The translations under genes were made by a program, and so were the position numbers. The notes under the pieces were generated by a model that did not search any database, was not told the DNA's origin, and saw only the letters and a program-made list of their open reading frames with translations. From positions 310,001 to 374,000 of the forward strand of contig SPPL01000001.1 in assembly GCA_004570955.1 (NCBI GenBank): a stretch of 64,000 bases of DNA, in the 5' to 3' direction. This document shows positions 8,870-17,883 of this stretch, in pieces. This DNA is from Jeotgalicoccus nanhaiensis (GTDB lineage: Bacteria; Bacillota; Bacilli; Staphylococcales; Salinicoccaceae). How positions within the stretch are numbered: position 1 is the first letter of the stretch; every line of letters begins with the position of its first letter.

Positions 8870-9631
8870 TTACAGCTTCCAGTCGTTAAGCGTATTAATC
8901 GTATACGCGGGCGTCACTCTTTTACTCATCACTTCTTCTTTTGAATGAACTCCTGTGCCAACGTGAATTGTATCGATACCGCCGTTAATCCCAGTCATAA
9001 TATCAGTATCGTAATTATCGCCGATCATCGCCACTTCCTCTTTAAGCATGCCGAGACGCGCTAAAGCCCCGCTCAAAATATAGCTGTTCGGTTTCCCGGT
9101 GATAACCGGATTTACTCCCGTTACTTCGCTGACCAGTTTAACGAAGGATCCGTTCCCCGGAGAGAAACCGTAAGATGTTTTAATTTTTATATCGGGATTT
9201 GTTGCGAGAAACTGCGCTCCGTTTTGAATCAGCCGGCAGGCGGTAAGAATTTTATCGAAGGTAATAGATGTGTCGAGCCCCATTACAACAGCATCCGGTG
9301 CATAATCATTAAAAACAGCAGTTCCATCATGCGTCAGTGTATTTTTAAAACTTTCCGTGCCGATTATATATACAGACGGTATGTCAAAGGCCTCCTCCAG
9401 ATAAACTTTCATAGCGTCAGCTGAAGTATATATATGGTTTTTTGCCGTCGTAAACCCCATACCCTCAAATTTTTTCAGAATTTCAGACGGCTGTCTTGTC
9501 GCGTTATTCGTCAGAAATAAATAGGGTATACCTGCCTTATTTAAACGATCGATAAAGTTCACGGCTCCCTCAATAACTTTATCACCATTAAACATTGTAC
9601 CATCGAGATCTATTAAGTACCCTTTATACAT
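8870..9631 (-). CDS. yutF: NagD-like HAD phosphatase (YutF family)
   Basis: 253 aa from ATG 9631; the longer open frame (to 9751) is the tail of yutE in another frame. HAD motif I YLIDLDGTMF at residues 5-14, motif II threonine in FLTNNATR, motif III lysine in TGKPN, and motif IV GDNYDTDI. It is a C2-cap NagD-type phosphatase for small phosphorylated metabolites; B. subtilis YutF is the likely orthologue. The start overlaps the yutE stop by eight bases. Confidence 0.9.
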   Translation of the reverse strand: MYKGYLIDLDGTMFNGDKVIEGAVNFIDRLNKAGIPYLFLTNNATRQPSEILKKFEGMGFTTAKNHIYTSADAMKVYLEEAFDIPSVYIIGTESFKNTLTHDGTAVFNDYAPDAVVMGLDTSITFDKILTACRLIQNGAQFLATNPDIKIKTSYGFSPGNGSFVKLVSEVTGVNPVITGKPNSYILSGALARLGMLKEEVAMIGDNYDTDIMTGINGGIDTIHVGTGVHSKEEVMSKRVTPAYTINTLNDWKL

Positions 9632-10052
9632 CTGTATCACTGCTGAAAGCTGTGACTGCTTGCGGGTCGTTTTTATAAAAGTGCTCAATACTCGCCTTAA
9701 AGTTTTTATAGGCGCTGATATTCTCTTTGAAATCTGCGCGCATTGCGGCATGATCTACCGACTGGTAATTTCTCGTCAGCTCTTTTCTCCACTTCAGTGT
9801 ATTCTTAAACTTCTCAGCATCTTCAGGTCCTATAACTTTTTCCTGAGCCAGAATATCAAGCACATCCTGATAGTTCCCAGGATCTCTTAATATAAATGCA
9901 TCGATAATCATATTGCCGACGTCAACTGTCGCTTCGATCAGCATATGACATGCTCTCTCAAGTGCCAATTTGTTATCAGTATCAATCGTTTCTGCCAGAC
10001 CTTCAATGTAGTCGAGACGTTTGTTTAAAAGCTTTTTATCCACAAAATACAT
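9624..10052 (-). CDS. yutE: YutE, HepT-like DUF86 protein
   Basis: 142 aa, all-helical DUF86 (HEPN superfamily) protein. The RDPGNYQDVLDIL stretch and the later LKWRKELTRNYQ segment resemble the HEPN RxxxxxH-type active region, with RNYQSVDH near residues 108-115. DUF86 proteins often pair as RNase toxins with a MNT nucleotidyltransferase, but no MNT gene is adjacent here; the yutD-yutE-yutF order is that of B. subtilis. Probably a housekeeping stand-alone form. Confidence 0.82.
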   Translation of the reverse strand: MYFVDKKLLNKRLDYIEGLAETIDTDNKLALERACHMLIEATVDVGNMIIDAFILRDPGNYQDVLDILAQEKVIGPEDAEKFKNTLKWRKELTRNYQSVDHAAMRADFKENISAYKNFKASIEHFYKNDPQAVTAFSSDTDV

Positions 10053-10094
10053 TTCTACACCTCATCATAATTATTCTCTCTTATCATATCATAC

Positions 10095-10126
10095 AAAAAA
10101 GAAGCCGGGTTTTACGACCCGGCCTC
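10095..10126 (-). terminator. Terminator overlapping the end of yutD
   Basis: GGCCGGG pairs with CCCGGCT on the - strand, followed by TCTTTTTTG. The yutD stop codon (10114-10112) is inside the hairpin loop. Confidence 0.88.
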
Positions 10127-10447
10127 TTCCTTAATTTCTTCACCAGACTCTTCAGCCTGTTCTTTTAGTTCCTGTTTTGAAACTTTTCTTAATATAAAAT
10201 AAGCACAGCCGAAGTTGCAGTATTCATTCAAGTACTCTTCGATGGCATTGACACGTTTGTCCGGTTCCACTTTACGTTTTGAATTTTTATAAAAACCGGC
10301 AAGTCTTAATTTTTCATAACCGACATCACCGACAATATAATCGTACTTATTCAATAGCTCGCTGTATTTTTCGATAAAAACTTCTTCATCAAATGCATCG
10401 CGGTAATTCTCCACGAGTTCAAAGTTCATATGATCAATAGTAATCAT
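10112..10447 (-). CDS. yutD: YutD family protein (DUF1027)
   Basis: 111 aa. The ATG at 10447 has AAGGGTG nine bases upstream and is preferred over the ATG at 10468, which lies before that ribosome site. The YDYIVGDVGYEKLRLAGFY segment and CNFGCAYFILRK region are typical of YutD. The C-terminal tail is acidic (Glu-rich). Conserved in Bacillales; no established biochemical function. Confidence 0.85.
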   Translation of the reverse strand: MITIDHMNFELVENYRDAFDEEVFIEKYSELLNKYDYIVGDVGYEKLRLAGFYKNSKRKVEPDKRVNAIEEYLNEYCNFGCAYFILRKVSKQELKEQAEESGEEIKEEAGS

Positions 10448-10501
10448 AGACGCACACCCTTTAATCAAACTGATACATTTATGATATCACAGTTTTTACC
10501 A

Positions 10502-12085
10502 TTATGCGTTTTGTTTAGCTACCGGGCGGTAGATAAATTTAGCAATAATATAAACTGCAAGCAGTCCAATTATAACGCTCAGCAAACCAAAGTATACGTT
10601 AGCTGTATATCCGAGCACAACAAAGCCGAACAGTCCGATTAAAGCTGAAGTTAAAGCATACGGCAACTGCGTCATAACGTGGACAATGTGATCGCTGCCG
10701 GAACCGGTAGAAGACAGAATTGTCGAATCGGAAATCGGTGAACAGTGGTCTCCAAATACACCGCCTGCAAGTACAGCTGCGATTGACGGGAGGAGTAATT
10801 CCGTTGCACCAAGTGCAATAATAATTTCTCCAGCAACAGGAATCAGTATGCCGTAAGAACCCCAACTTGTACCTGTAGCAAGTGCCATAAAGCAAGCAAC
10901 AATAAATACTACTGCCGGCAGCAGCGCTACTGGAAGGCTTGAGTTTTCCACCATTGAACCAAGAACGCCGCCGGTGCCGAGTTCACTGATTAACCCGCCG
11001 ATCATCCAGGCAAAAGTCAGTATAAGCATGGCCGGAAACATCGCTAAAAATCCTGTTTTAATACCGAGCCAGACATGTCTCTTGCTGAATTCATTATCAT
11101 TTCTCGTATGTCTGAAGTAATAGAACAGTGCCAGCACGAGACCGATAATGCCTCCTGTAAGCAGTGAATGTGTCACGAGGGTACTTTCCAGCACAGGCAT
11201 CAGACTCCAGGTCCCTGCTTCCATCGCACCGGTCACATACATCGCTCCGATTACTCCGACAGCAAGTCCTGCAATCGGAATAATTAAGGCGCTGGCACCT
11301 GCACCATCATGCACAGGCAGGTCTTCATCCTGTTCTGCAAATTCAGGCACTTTATCACGTAATATTCCTTCGTTAATCGCCAGGTTCTCCTGTTTCCTCA
11401 TCGGACCGATATCCAGTTTAAAAGAAATAACGATAAACATCATAACAAGTGCCGAGATAACATAAAAGTTCATTGGAATCATATACATAAAACTCTGAAA
11501 GGGTGATATATGTGTCATTCCAGCGCCGATTAATACCGGTGCTGTCATTCCCATAATACCTGCACCCCAGCTCGATACCGGTGACATAACGGCTACCGGT
11601 GATGCTGTCGTATCGACGAAATAAGCAAGTTTTGCCCGCGAAATATTATATTTATCAGTAATCGGCTTAGCAACCTGTCCGACAATTAAAGCACTGAAGT
11701 AATCATCGATAAACACTATAATTCCAAGCACTGCAGTCATAAAACCTGCACCGCGGCGCGTTTTAACTTTTGTCAGCGCCCAATTCGTAAACGCTCGCGC
11801 GCCGCCTGACATATTCATAAATGCTGTCATAATTCCGAGCAGTGTTAAAAATATTAATATGTAGGCATTCCATGTGTTCAGTCCGCCGTCTTCAATAAAT
11901 ATGCCGAGAAACGAATCGAACAGCAATTTAAAAAATTCTCCAAAGTGCCCATTCGCAATAACGAAGGCTGATGTAATAATTCCCGCACCGAGACTGATGC
12001 CTACTCTTCTCGTTATTACTACGAGTATGAGTGTAATTAATGGCGGGATCAGCGGCATATATTCCCAATTTAAAAATGACTCCAT
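10502..12085 (-). CDS. NhaC-superfamily transporter, probable lysine permease
   Basis: 527 aa, about 11-12 membrane helices. The FIDDYFSALIVGQVAKP segment (about residue 126) and the TSWGSYGILIP and DHCSPISDSTILSSTGS motifs in the C-terminal half mark the NhaC/MleN superfamily. The name Na+/H+ antiporter would be given by similarity, but the leader is a lysine riboswitch, and NhaC-type genes under that riboswitch have been predicted to be lysine transporters (LysW). So lysine uptake is the likelier role. Ribosome site AGGAGGAAG. Confidence 0.8.
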   Translation of the reverse strand: MESFLNWEYMPLIPPLITLILVVITRRVGISLGAGIITSAFVIANGHFGEFFKLLFDSFLGIFIEDGGLNTWNAYILIFLTLLGIMTAFMNMSGGARAFTNWALTKVKTRRGAGFMTAVLGIIVFIDDYFSALIVGQVAKPITDKYNISRAKLAYFVDTTASPVAVMSPVSSWGAGIMGMTAPVLIGAGMTHISPFQSFMYMIPMNFYVISALVMMFIVISFKLDIGPMRKQENLAINEGILRDKVPEFAEQDEDLPVHDGAGASALIIPIAGLAVGVIGAMYVTGAMEAGTWSLMPVLESTLVTHSLLTGGIIGLVLALFYYFRHTRNDNEFSKRHVWLGIKTGFLAMFPAMLILTFAWMIGGLISELGTGGVLGSMVENSSLPVALLPAVVFIVACFMALATGTSWGSYGILIPVAGEIIIALGATELLLPSIAAVLAGGVFGDHCSPISDSTILSSTGSGSDHIVHVMTQLPYALTSALIGLFGFVVLGYTANVYFGLLSVIIGLLAVYIIAKFIYRPVAKQNA

Positions 12086-12112
12086 TTTTCTTCCTCCTAA
12101 ATTTTTTCAATA

Positions 12113-12330
12113 AAAAAAATCATAAATACGCTGACAGTGCACGCATTTATGATTTATCTATTAAATGTAGCGCATCATGTAACTGACAGTGTCCAGCCTG
12201 TTAAACTGAACCCCAGAACAAATACCTGCCGGTATCATCCTTCGGCTCTTGTCCCTTTCAAGTATCCTTAAACGCATGCCTGCTGAAATACTTTACTGTT
12301 GAAAAGAGCAACCTCTACTTTATTTATTTG
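12113..12330 (-). promoter_or_regulatory. Lysine riboswitch (L-box) with terminator
   Basis: On the - strand the leader has the L-box elements in order: AGAGGTTGC, AGTA, AAAGGGACAAGAGCCGAAGG, TGTTCTGGGGTTC, then GGCTGGACACTGTCA, closed by a P1 pairing of AAGTAG with CTACATT. It ends in a terminator, ATCATAAATGCG with CGTATTTATGAT and eight T (12155-12113). Lysine binding is expected to favour termination and shut off the transporter. Confidence 0.9.
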
Positions 12331-12340
12331 ATTACTTAAC

Positions 12341-12349
12341 ATTATAGCA
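12341..12349 (-). promoter_or_regulatory. Extended -10 promoter of the lysine-riboswitch leader
   Basis: TGCTATAAT on the - strand (12349-12341), an extended -10 element about ten bases upstream of the aptamer. The -35 is weak. Confidence 0.6.
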
Positions 12350-12367
12350 TATCCCGGCTTTAAAAGA

Positions 12368-13687
12368 CTATAAACATTCTATATAATTTTTTACGAGATC
12401 GCGCAGCAGGTCCGGCATAATATACTCTTTTTTCGAATATCTGAACTGCGGGAAAATCCTGCCGAAAGTGTACATATCAAGCGTTCCAAGCTTATATTTT
12501 TTCTTCTCATCGATGAGTTCGTTATCGATATAATACTCGCGTTCCGATTGGATATACTGGATATTATGCGTTACAAAACAGCCGAAAATGTCTCCTCTGA
12601 AGCCGAGACCGCGCACGATTTCATCTTTATACTCCTGACGGTTCGCCTGGGTAAATATTTCTTTCATCTCGCGTCCAGTCAACTCTATTTGTACAGCATT
12701 AATGGCGTGCGGCAGCACTTTATGCAAGTCATATTCAGTCAGTGCTCCCCCTTCAAACGGACTCGCAATAAGTCCCGTATGAATGAGCCCTGCATCACTG
12801 GCCGTAAAATCTTTAAGTATATACGCAAGGAGCGAGCTGAAGCGTCCAGCCGAATAAAGTCGCCGGTCTATCGGCAGTGCTGCTTCTTTAATGACTGTAT
12901 TTTTTAATTTGGCTTTGCCTATATCATAATAATCGTTTTCGACCTGGGATAAGATATCTGATTCAATCAGCGCAGCTTTTTTCGCGGTAAGCCTGCCATT
13001 TTCAAAAGTGAGAGTGACTTCCCCGATATATTCACCGTATCTGCCGGCTGCTGCAAGCAGCACACCATTAACGCGCTCTCCTTTTTCAAAATGGTGATGC
13101 GTATGGGATGATAAAATTAAATCAATTTCAGGAAATCTATTAGCCAGAGTCTCGTCGTCATACATACCGAGATGGCTCATCATAACAATAACGTCCACCT
13201 TTGGTTCGAGTTCCCTTAAATATTTTTCTATCCAGTCAAAAGCATCTGCCACTTCCCAATCCAGTGCCAGATAAAATGGAGTAAACTCAACTGTTGCTGC
13301 AATGAATCCGATTTTTATCCCGCCGGTTTCCTTTATAGTATACGGTTTAAAATAAGGCTGTTTACTTCCTACTTCACGCAGATTGGCACAGATGACATCG
13401 AACTCTGCATCATCGTATAAATGCTTCAGCTGCTCTTTGGTCAGCGTGATTCCTTCATTATTCCCGAGTGTCGCTACGTCGCACGTTGCATTATTCAACA
13501 ATTCGATATTGCCCTTTCCGAGCGTCGCTTCTGTATAAGGATGTGAACGGTCAACATGGTCGCCGATATCGACATAAAACATATTATTTCTGTACTGTCG
13601 TCTTTTATTTTTTATGAAGCTCGTAAACTTCATATAATTATGTAATGCACTGTGTATATCATTAGTATGATAAATTTTCACTTCCAT
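12368..13687 (-). CDS. yunD: YunD-like metallophosphoesterase / 5'-nucleotidase
   Basis: 439 aa, two domains. N-terminal calcineurin-like phosphoesterase with the metal ligands in YHTNDIHS, DIGDHVDRS, LGNNE, MSHLG and SSHTHHHF; C-terminal 5'-nucleotidase domain with the substrate-binding region. There is no signal peptide, so it is cytoplasmic, unlike secreted 5'-nucleotidases. Likely hydrolyses nucleotides. First position upstream is yunE, and order yunF-yunE-yunD on the - strand mirrors the B. subtilis yun cluster. Ribosome site AAGGAGTG. Confidence 0.88.
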   Translation of the reverse strand: MEVKIYHTNDIHSALHNYMKFTSFIKNKRRQYRNNMFYVDIGDHVDRSHPYTEATLGKGNIELLNNATCDVATLGNNEGITLTKEQLKHLYDDAEFDVICANLREVGSKQPYFKPYTIKETGGIKIGFIAATVEFTPFYLALDWEVADAFDWIEKYLRELEPKVDVIVMMSHLGMYDDETLANRFPEIDLILSSHTHHHFEKGERVNGVLLAAAGRYGEYIGEVTLTFENGRLTAKKAALIESDILSQVENDYYDIGKAKLKNTVIKEAALPIDRRLYSAGRFSSLLAYILKDFTASDAGLIHTGLIASPFEGGALTEYDLHKVLPHAINAVQIELTGREMKEIFTQANRQEYKDEIVRGLGFRGDIFGCFVTHNIQYIQSEREYYIDNELIDEKKKYKLGTLDMYTFGRIFPQFRYSKKEYIMPDLLRDLVKNYIECL

Positions 13688-13698
13688 ACGAGCACTCC

Positions 13699-14520
13699 TT
13701 AAAGAATTGTTTGTAAAATCAAGTATGCACCGAGTATAAACAGGACGGTCCGGAGCAGTACTACTAAACCGTCCGAATTGAACCGCTGATTAATTTTAAC
13801 TCCGGCAGTCGCTCCGATGATAGCAGCAGGCACGAGCATCAGTATATACGTATAAACGACGTTATTCTGGAGCACGTGGCCGAAAGCCGATGATACACCT
13901 GAGAAAAATACCATCATCATGCTCGTGCCGATGGCAATTGTCGGCGGCATTCTGAAAACCATCAGCATGAGCGGGGTCATCAGAACCCCGCCTCCTATAC
14001 CGAACAGACCCGTTATAAATCCGACGAAAAAAGTTATCGTAATTGCAAGATAAGGCGGAAATCCGTAATGGTAAATGTTACCCATATTATCACGGTGAGG
14101 TTTTAAGTACTTAGGATTCTGGAATACTTTCATCGGTTTAATTTTCTTTCTGACAACGAGAAGTATACTGATAAAAATTAGAAATATACCGAAATACAGA
14201 TTAAAGCTGTCAACTGTAAATAAACTGCTGGCATAAGATCCCGCGAGCGCCCCCGGCATCAGTCCAATCAGAAATAAAATGCCGTTCTCTCTGTCCACCT
14301 GCTTATTGCGCGCATATGAAATCATCGCACTCATGCCCGTGAATATCAGCAGCATACTCGATGTCCCGACAGCAGTCTGGGGTGTTATTGCCGGCAGCAG
14401 GCCGAGCTCAAGACCAAAAAACATCAGGGCCGGAACAACAATAACACCCCCGCCGATACCGACGAGCGAGCCCAGTATTGAAGAAAGCAGACCTATCAGT
14501 ATAAGAACGATAAATTCCAT
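13699..14520 (-). CDS. yunE: TSUP/TauE-SafE family anion permease (YunE)
   Basis: 273 aa with about eight helices arranged as two repeats, each opening with a glycine-rich GxGGG motif: SLVGIGGGVIVVPAL near residue 22 and GLFGIGGGVLMTPL near residue 171. Such proteins move sulfite, sulfonates or other sulfur anions; the substrate is unknown here. Twelve bases separate it from the yunF stop, so it is in the same operon. Confidence 0.87.
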   Translation of the reverse strand: MEFIVLILIGLLSSILGSLVGIGGGVIVVPALMFFGLELGLLPAITPQTAVGTSSMLLIFTGMSAMISYARNKQVDRENGILFLIGLMPGALAGSYASSLFTVDSFNLYFGIFLIFISILLVVRKKIKPMKVFQNPKYLKPHRDNMGNIYHYGFPPYLAITITFFVGFITGLFGIGGGVLMTPLMLMVFRMPPTIAIGTSMMMVFFSGVSSAFGHVLQNNVVYTYILMLVPAAIIGATAGVKINQRFNSDGLVVLLRTVLFILGAYLILQTIL

Positions 14521-14532
14521 GACTCCAGCCCC

Positions 14533-15381
14533 TTAGAATAATTTCAGCTGCTTCGGTGCAAGCCCGCTGTACTCTATACCCAGCATGCTGATCAGCTGTT
14601 TTGCGTTGCCGGCCGCATGCCCTCCTGAGTTATTATTAAAAACGATATAAATATCCTTTGTTTTATGCTGCAGTATATTAACCTGTTTTTGTAACCACTC
14701 CAGTTCCTGTCTGTTATAATCATATAAATAACGGACCTCCCGCCACTCTTCCGAAGTGCGGTTCTGCTGCGTCCAGCCGTGAACATTGCGGCCGTGCAGA
14801 CGGATAAAGGCAGTATCATCTGTGATGCGGTTAACAAAAGGAACTGAACCGATTCCTGCCTGCGGCTCATCGCATATACTGTGAATTACTTCGCTGTCGT
14901 GCAGAAATTCCAGTGTATCTTCCTTATATTCATCACTGAACCATGTCTGGTTGCGGAACTCCACTGCGACTTTAAAAGGTTTCAGCAGGTCCGCCGCAAA
15001 TTTTACATAACGGATATTTTTGCTGCTGCAGTCAAACCATGGCGGAAACTGAAGCAGAACAAATGCGAGTTTGTTTCTGTGAAACATAGGCATCAGCATT
15101 TCCCTGTACGCGGCAAAGACATCTTTAATAGAATCATAGTGATCTCTGTAATCGCTGTGCCCCGTCATAAATTGGTGGGCTTTTACTGCGAATTTGAAAG
15201 TTTCCGGTGTCTGGTCGCACCATTTTTCTATCGTTGACTGCCGCTGTACTGCGTAGTATGTTGAATCAAGCTCAACGATTGGAAAATGTGAAGCATATGT
15301 AATTAACTTATCTTTTTTATTTGAAAGTTCGGTGTACAGCGAATCGTGGTCGCCCCACCCTGTCAGTCCTATATAAATCAT
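14533..15381 (-). CDS. yunF: DUF72 protein YunF
   Basis: 282 aa. DUF72 TIM-barrel-like family: begins YIGLTGWGDHDSLY, has SHFPIVELDSTYYAVQ around residues 33-48, RLHGRNVHGW near residue 193 and YIVFNNNSGGHAAGNA near the end. Biochemical activity is unknown. First gene of the yunFED unit; ribosome site AAGGTGATTT. Its promoter region is shared with the divergent fetA-like gene, only 49 bases apart. Confidence 0.87.
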   Translation of the reverse strand: MIYIGLTGWGDHDSLYTELSNKKDKLITYASHFPIVELDSTYYAVQRQSTIEKWCDQTPETFKFAVKAHQFMTGHSDYRDHYDSIKDVFAAYREMLMPMFHRNKLAFVLLQFPPWFDCSSKNIRYVKFAADLLKPFKVAVEFRNQTWFSDEYKEDTLEFLHDSEVIHSICDEPQAGIGSVPFVNRITDDTAFIRLHGRNVHGWTQQNRTSEEWREVRYLYDYNRQELEWLQKQVNILQHKTKDIYIVFNNNSGGHAAGNAKQLISMLGIEYSGLAPKQLKLF

Positions 15382-15430
15382 TAAATCACCTTACTTCATT
15401 TTAGCACATTTACATTGGAGGATATTAGTC

Positions 15431-16132
15431 ATGGAGATTATTCAGTTTGAAAATGTCAGCCATCAGGAAATACTCCGTAATATATCGGGTTTTTTCAGAG
15501 AAAATAAAATTACGACTTTTATCGGCCCGAGCGGTGCAGGCAAGACTACCTGCCTGAAACATATTAACGGTTTACTCTCTCCTGATTCCGGAAGTGTATT
15601 CTACCGCGGTGAAGATATTAAAAATATAGATATTACCGGTCTTAGAAAAAGAGCCGGCATGGCATTTCAAAGCGCACCGATGTTCGCAGGCACCGTATAC
15701 GATAATTTAAATCTGCCGCTTCAAATATTTAATGACAAGCTGAGTCAGGAACGTGCGGCAAATCTTCTCAGCATGGTAGAACTTAGTGAAGATTTTTTAT
15801 ACCGTAAAATAAACACCTTATCCGGAGGAGAGAAAAGCCGTATTTCATTAGCCCGGACCTTTGTCTCCCGTCCGGAAGTACTGCTGCTTGATGAAATTAC
15901 ATCAAACCTTGATTACACACTCGTCAGAGAGATTGAACGGCTCGTAATGAAGCTGCAGCAGGAACACGGATTGACTGTTATTTGGGTAACACATGACCTT
16001 GCCCAGGCTGAACGCGTCAGTGATGATATCTGGTTCTTAAACAGGGGCGAACTGCTGCTCCAGGGGCCGATAGCAAGTTTATATAATTCAAATAATACTT
16101 TTATACAGCAATTTTTAAAGGGGGAACGGTGA
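15431..16132 (+). CDS. fetA: FetA-like ABC transporter ATP-binding protein
   Basis: 233 aa, one nucleotide-binding domain: Walker A GPSGAGKTT (residues 32-40), Q-loop AFQS, signature LSGGEKS (130-136), Walker B VLLLDE (150-155), and the switch histidine in WVTHDLA. It pairs with the next gene, a FetB-type permease, to which it is fused by a TGATG overlap. FetAB systems are described as iron exporters; metal specificity here is inferred. Ribosome site TGGAGGATATT. Confidence 0.86.
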   Translation: MEIIQFENVSHQEILRNISGFFRENKITTFIGPSGAGKTTCLKHINGLLSPDSGSVFYRGEDIKNIDITGLRKRAGMAFQSAPMFAGTVYDNLNLPLQIFNDKLSQERAANLLSMVELSEDFLYRKINTLSGGEKSRISLARTFVSRPEVLLLDEITSNLDYTLVREIERLVMKLQQEHGLTVIWVTHDLAQAERVSDDIWFLNRGELLLQGPIASLYNSNNTFIQQFLKGER

Positions 16133-16890
16133 TGGGTTTTCAGGAACTTTTCCTGTCCGGCGTCTTTGTTATCATCCCTCTCGCTATTGCAGTCGTACTG
16201 AAACTGGGGCTTACGAAAGATATCGTCATAGCTTCAGTACGTTCAATTGTTCAGCTGCTCATTGTCGGTGTGATACTCACCTTCGTCTTTGACAGTGACA
16301 GCAGTATTTATATGATATTAATGATTCTCGTGATGATTGGTGCCGCCAGTCAGAATGTAATTAAAAAAGGCACGCTTATTCCCGGCATAAAATGGATTAT
16401 TATTTTAACGCTGACAGCTGTCGAAGCTGTTTCAATGAGCATTATGCTGCTGTTCGGTATTCTCGATTTTGAACCCGAACAGATTATTCCAATCAGCGGC
16501 ATGATTATCGGTAACTGCATGGTGCTGTCGTTATTGTTCGTCAGTAAGTTTACCGATGAACTTGAGAACAGTGAAGAAATGATAGAGCTTATTTTATCCT
16601 TCGGCGGCCAGCCGAAAGACGCGGTTTCCCGCAGTTTAAAATCAGCGATTCAAACGAGTATGATACCGACGATAGAATCACAGAAAACAATCGGGCTCGT
16701 ACAGCTGCCGGGTATGATGAGCGGACTGATTATTGGGGGCGCTCCGCCGATGGAAGCCGTCATATATCAACTGCTCATATTATTTTTAATACTTACTAAC
16801 GCAACTGCAGCTTCTGTAATGGTCGGGTTTTTATCTTATCCGAAATTGTTTAACAGCCGGATGCAGTATTTGGGTTTGAAAAATGAATAA
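16132..16890 (+). CDS. fetB: FetB-like (UPF0014) ABC permease
   Basis: 252 aa from ATG 16132 (GTG at 16129 is an alternative); GGGGGAAC lies upstream. Seven or so membrane helices and the UPF0014 hallmark segments SVRSIVQLLIVG near residue 35 and TIGLVQLPGMMSGLIIGGA near residue 182. Permease half of the FetAB exporter. The start overlaps the fetA stop by one base, indicating coupled translation of the complex. Confidence 0.88.
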   Translation: MGFQELFLSGVFVIIPLAIAVVLKLGLTKDIVIASVRSIVQLLIVGVILTFVFDSDSSIYMILMILVMIGAASQNVIKKGTLIPGIKWIIILTLTAVEAVSMSIMLLFGILDFEPEQIIPISGMIIGNCMVLSLLFVSKFTDELENSEEMIELILSFGGQPKDAVSRSLKSAIQTSMIPTIESQKTIGLVQLPGMMSGLIIGGAPPMEAVIYQLLILFLILTNATAASVMVGFLSYPKLFNSRMQYLGLKNE

Positions 16891-16904
16891 AAGGCGGGAC
16901 TGCT

Positions 16905-17819
16905 ATGAGAAATTCTCTGCATGTTAAAGGTTTAATTTTTGTTATTATCGGCGCCTCGCTGTGGGGAATCGGAGGCACGGCATCCGATTATATATTTACC
17001 ACGACACCGGTCGATGTCAACTGGTACGTCACAGCAAGACTGACAGTCAGCGGTCTTATCTTATTATCTATATACACTTTATTTTTCCGCCGGAAACATC
17101 GGACTGTATGGAATAAACACACGGTGCTGATGTTTGCCGTTTATTCTATCTTCGGCATGACGATGGTTCAGTATACATTTATGGCGGCAATCGGCTTCGG
17201 CAACGCTGCGGTTGCAACTGTTCTGCAGTGCACCGGTCCAATTTATATCATTCTGTACGCGGTAATGAAAAAATACAGGCCGTGGACAAAAACCGAAGCA
17301 CTTATAATTATCTCGATGCTGGCGGGTGTTATTTTAATTGCCACAAACGGCAATTTGACGAACCTCGCTGTATCACCAGCTGCACTACTTTTCGGACTTG
17401 CATCAGGGATCGCTCTAGCTTATTATACCCTTCATGCACCGGTGCTGCTGCAGGTGATTCATCCCCTGCAGCTCGTCGGCGGCTCGATGCTCGCTGGCGG
17501 TATTATTATGAACTTCATTCATCCGATATGGGTATTTGATTTCTCATTTGACTGGTCGGCAATGCAGATCATTATACTGGTTCTGTCCATACTGCTCGGG
17601 ACAACACTCGCCTTCTATTTGTATATCACGAGCATGAAATACATCAGTTCAACGGAAGCGGGAATATTAGGACTCCTTGAGCCTGTATCTGCAGTACTGA
17701 CATCTGTAGTGCTGTTAAATGTCGGACTTGGCGTATATCAGACAGCGGGTATTATTCTTATTCTTGGAGTAGGCGTGTTTATCAGTACGAGAAAAAAGGA
17801 AACACAGGAAACTTCGTAA
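16905..17819 (+). CDS. EamA/DMT-family transporter
   Basis: 304 aa with ten predicted helices in two EamA repeats. The LWGIGGTASDYIF start and the last TSMKYISSTEAGILGLLEPV segment are typical of the 10-TMS drug/metabolite exporter family (carboxylate/amino acid/amine type). Substrate unknown. It follows the fetB stop by 14 bases and may be in the same transcript; a bidirectional terminator follows. Confidence 0.85.
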   Translation: MRNSLHVKGLIFVIIGASLWGIGGTASDYIFTTTPVDVNWYVTARLTVSGLILLSIYTLFFRRKHRTVWNKHTVLMFAVYSIFGMTMVQYTFMAAIGFGNAAVATVLQCTGPIYIILYAVMKKYRPWTKTEALIIISMLAGVILIATNGNLTNLAVSPAALLFGLASGIALAYYTLHAPVLLQVIHPLQLVGGSMLAGGIIMNFIHPIWVFDFSFDWSAMQIIILVLSILLGTTLAFYLYITSMKYISSTEAGILGLLEPVSAVLTSVVLLNVGLGVYQTAGIILILGVGVFISTRKKETQETS

Positions 17820-17842
17820 TTTATACAGTTTTTCTACACATA

Positions 17843-17880
17843 AAAACTCCTCTAAAGTAAACTTCTTTAGAGGAGTTTTA
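17843..17880. terminator. Bidirectional terminator between the EamA and thioredoxin-like genes
   Basis: Fifteen-base perfect stem AAAACTCCTCTAAAG (17843-17857) with its complement at 17865-17879; T-runs on both strands. It serves the two convergent genes. Confidence 0.92.
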
Positions 17881-17883
17881 ATC

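Noticed and set aside
9632-9751. N-terminal 40-residue extension of yutF
   Set aside because: It reads through the end of yutE in another frame; a proper HAD start at 9631 gives the expected length.
12113-12155. Simple terminator of the yunD gene
   Set aside because: It is 200 bases beyond the yunD stop and forms the expression platform of the lysine riboswitch.
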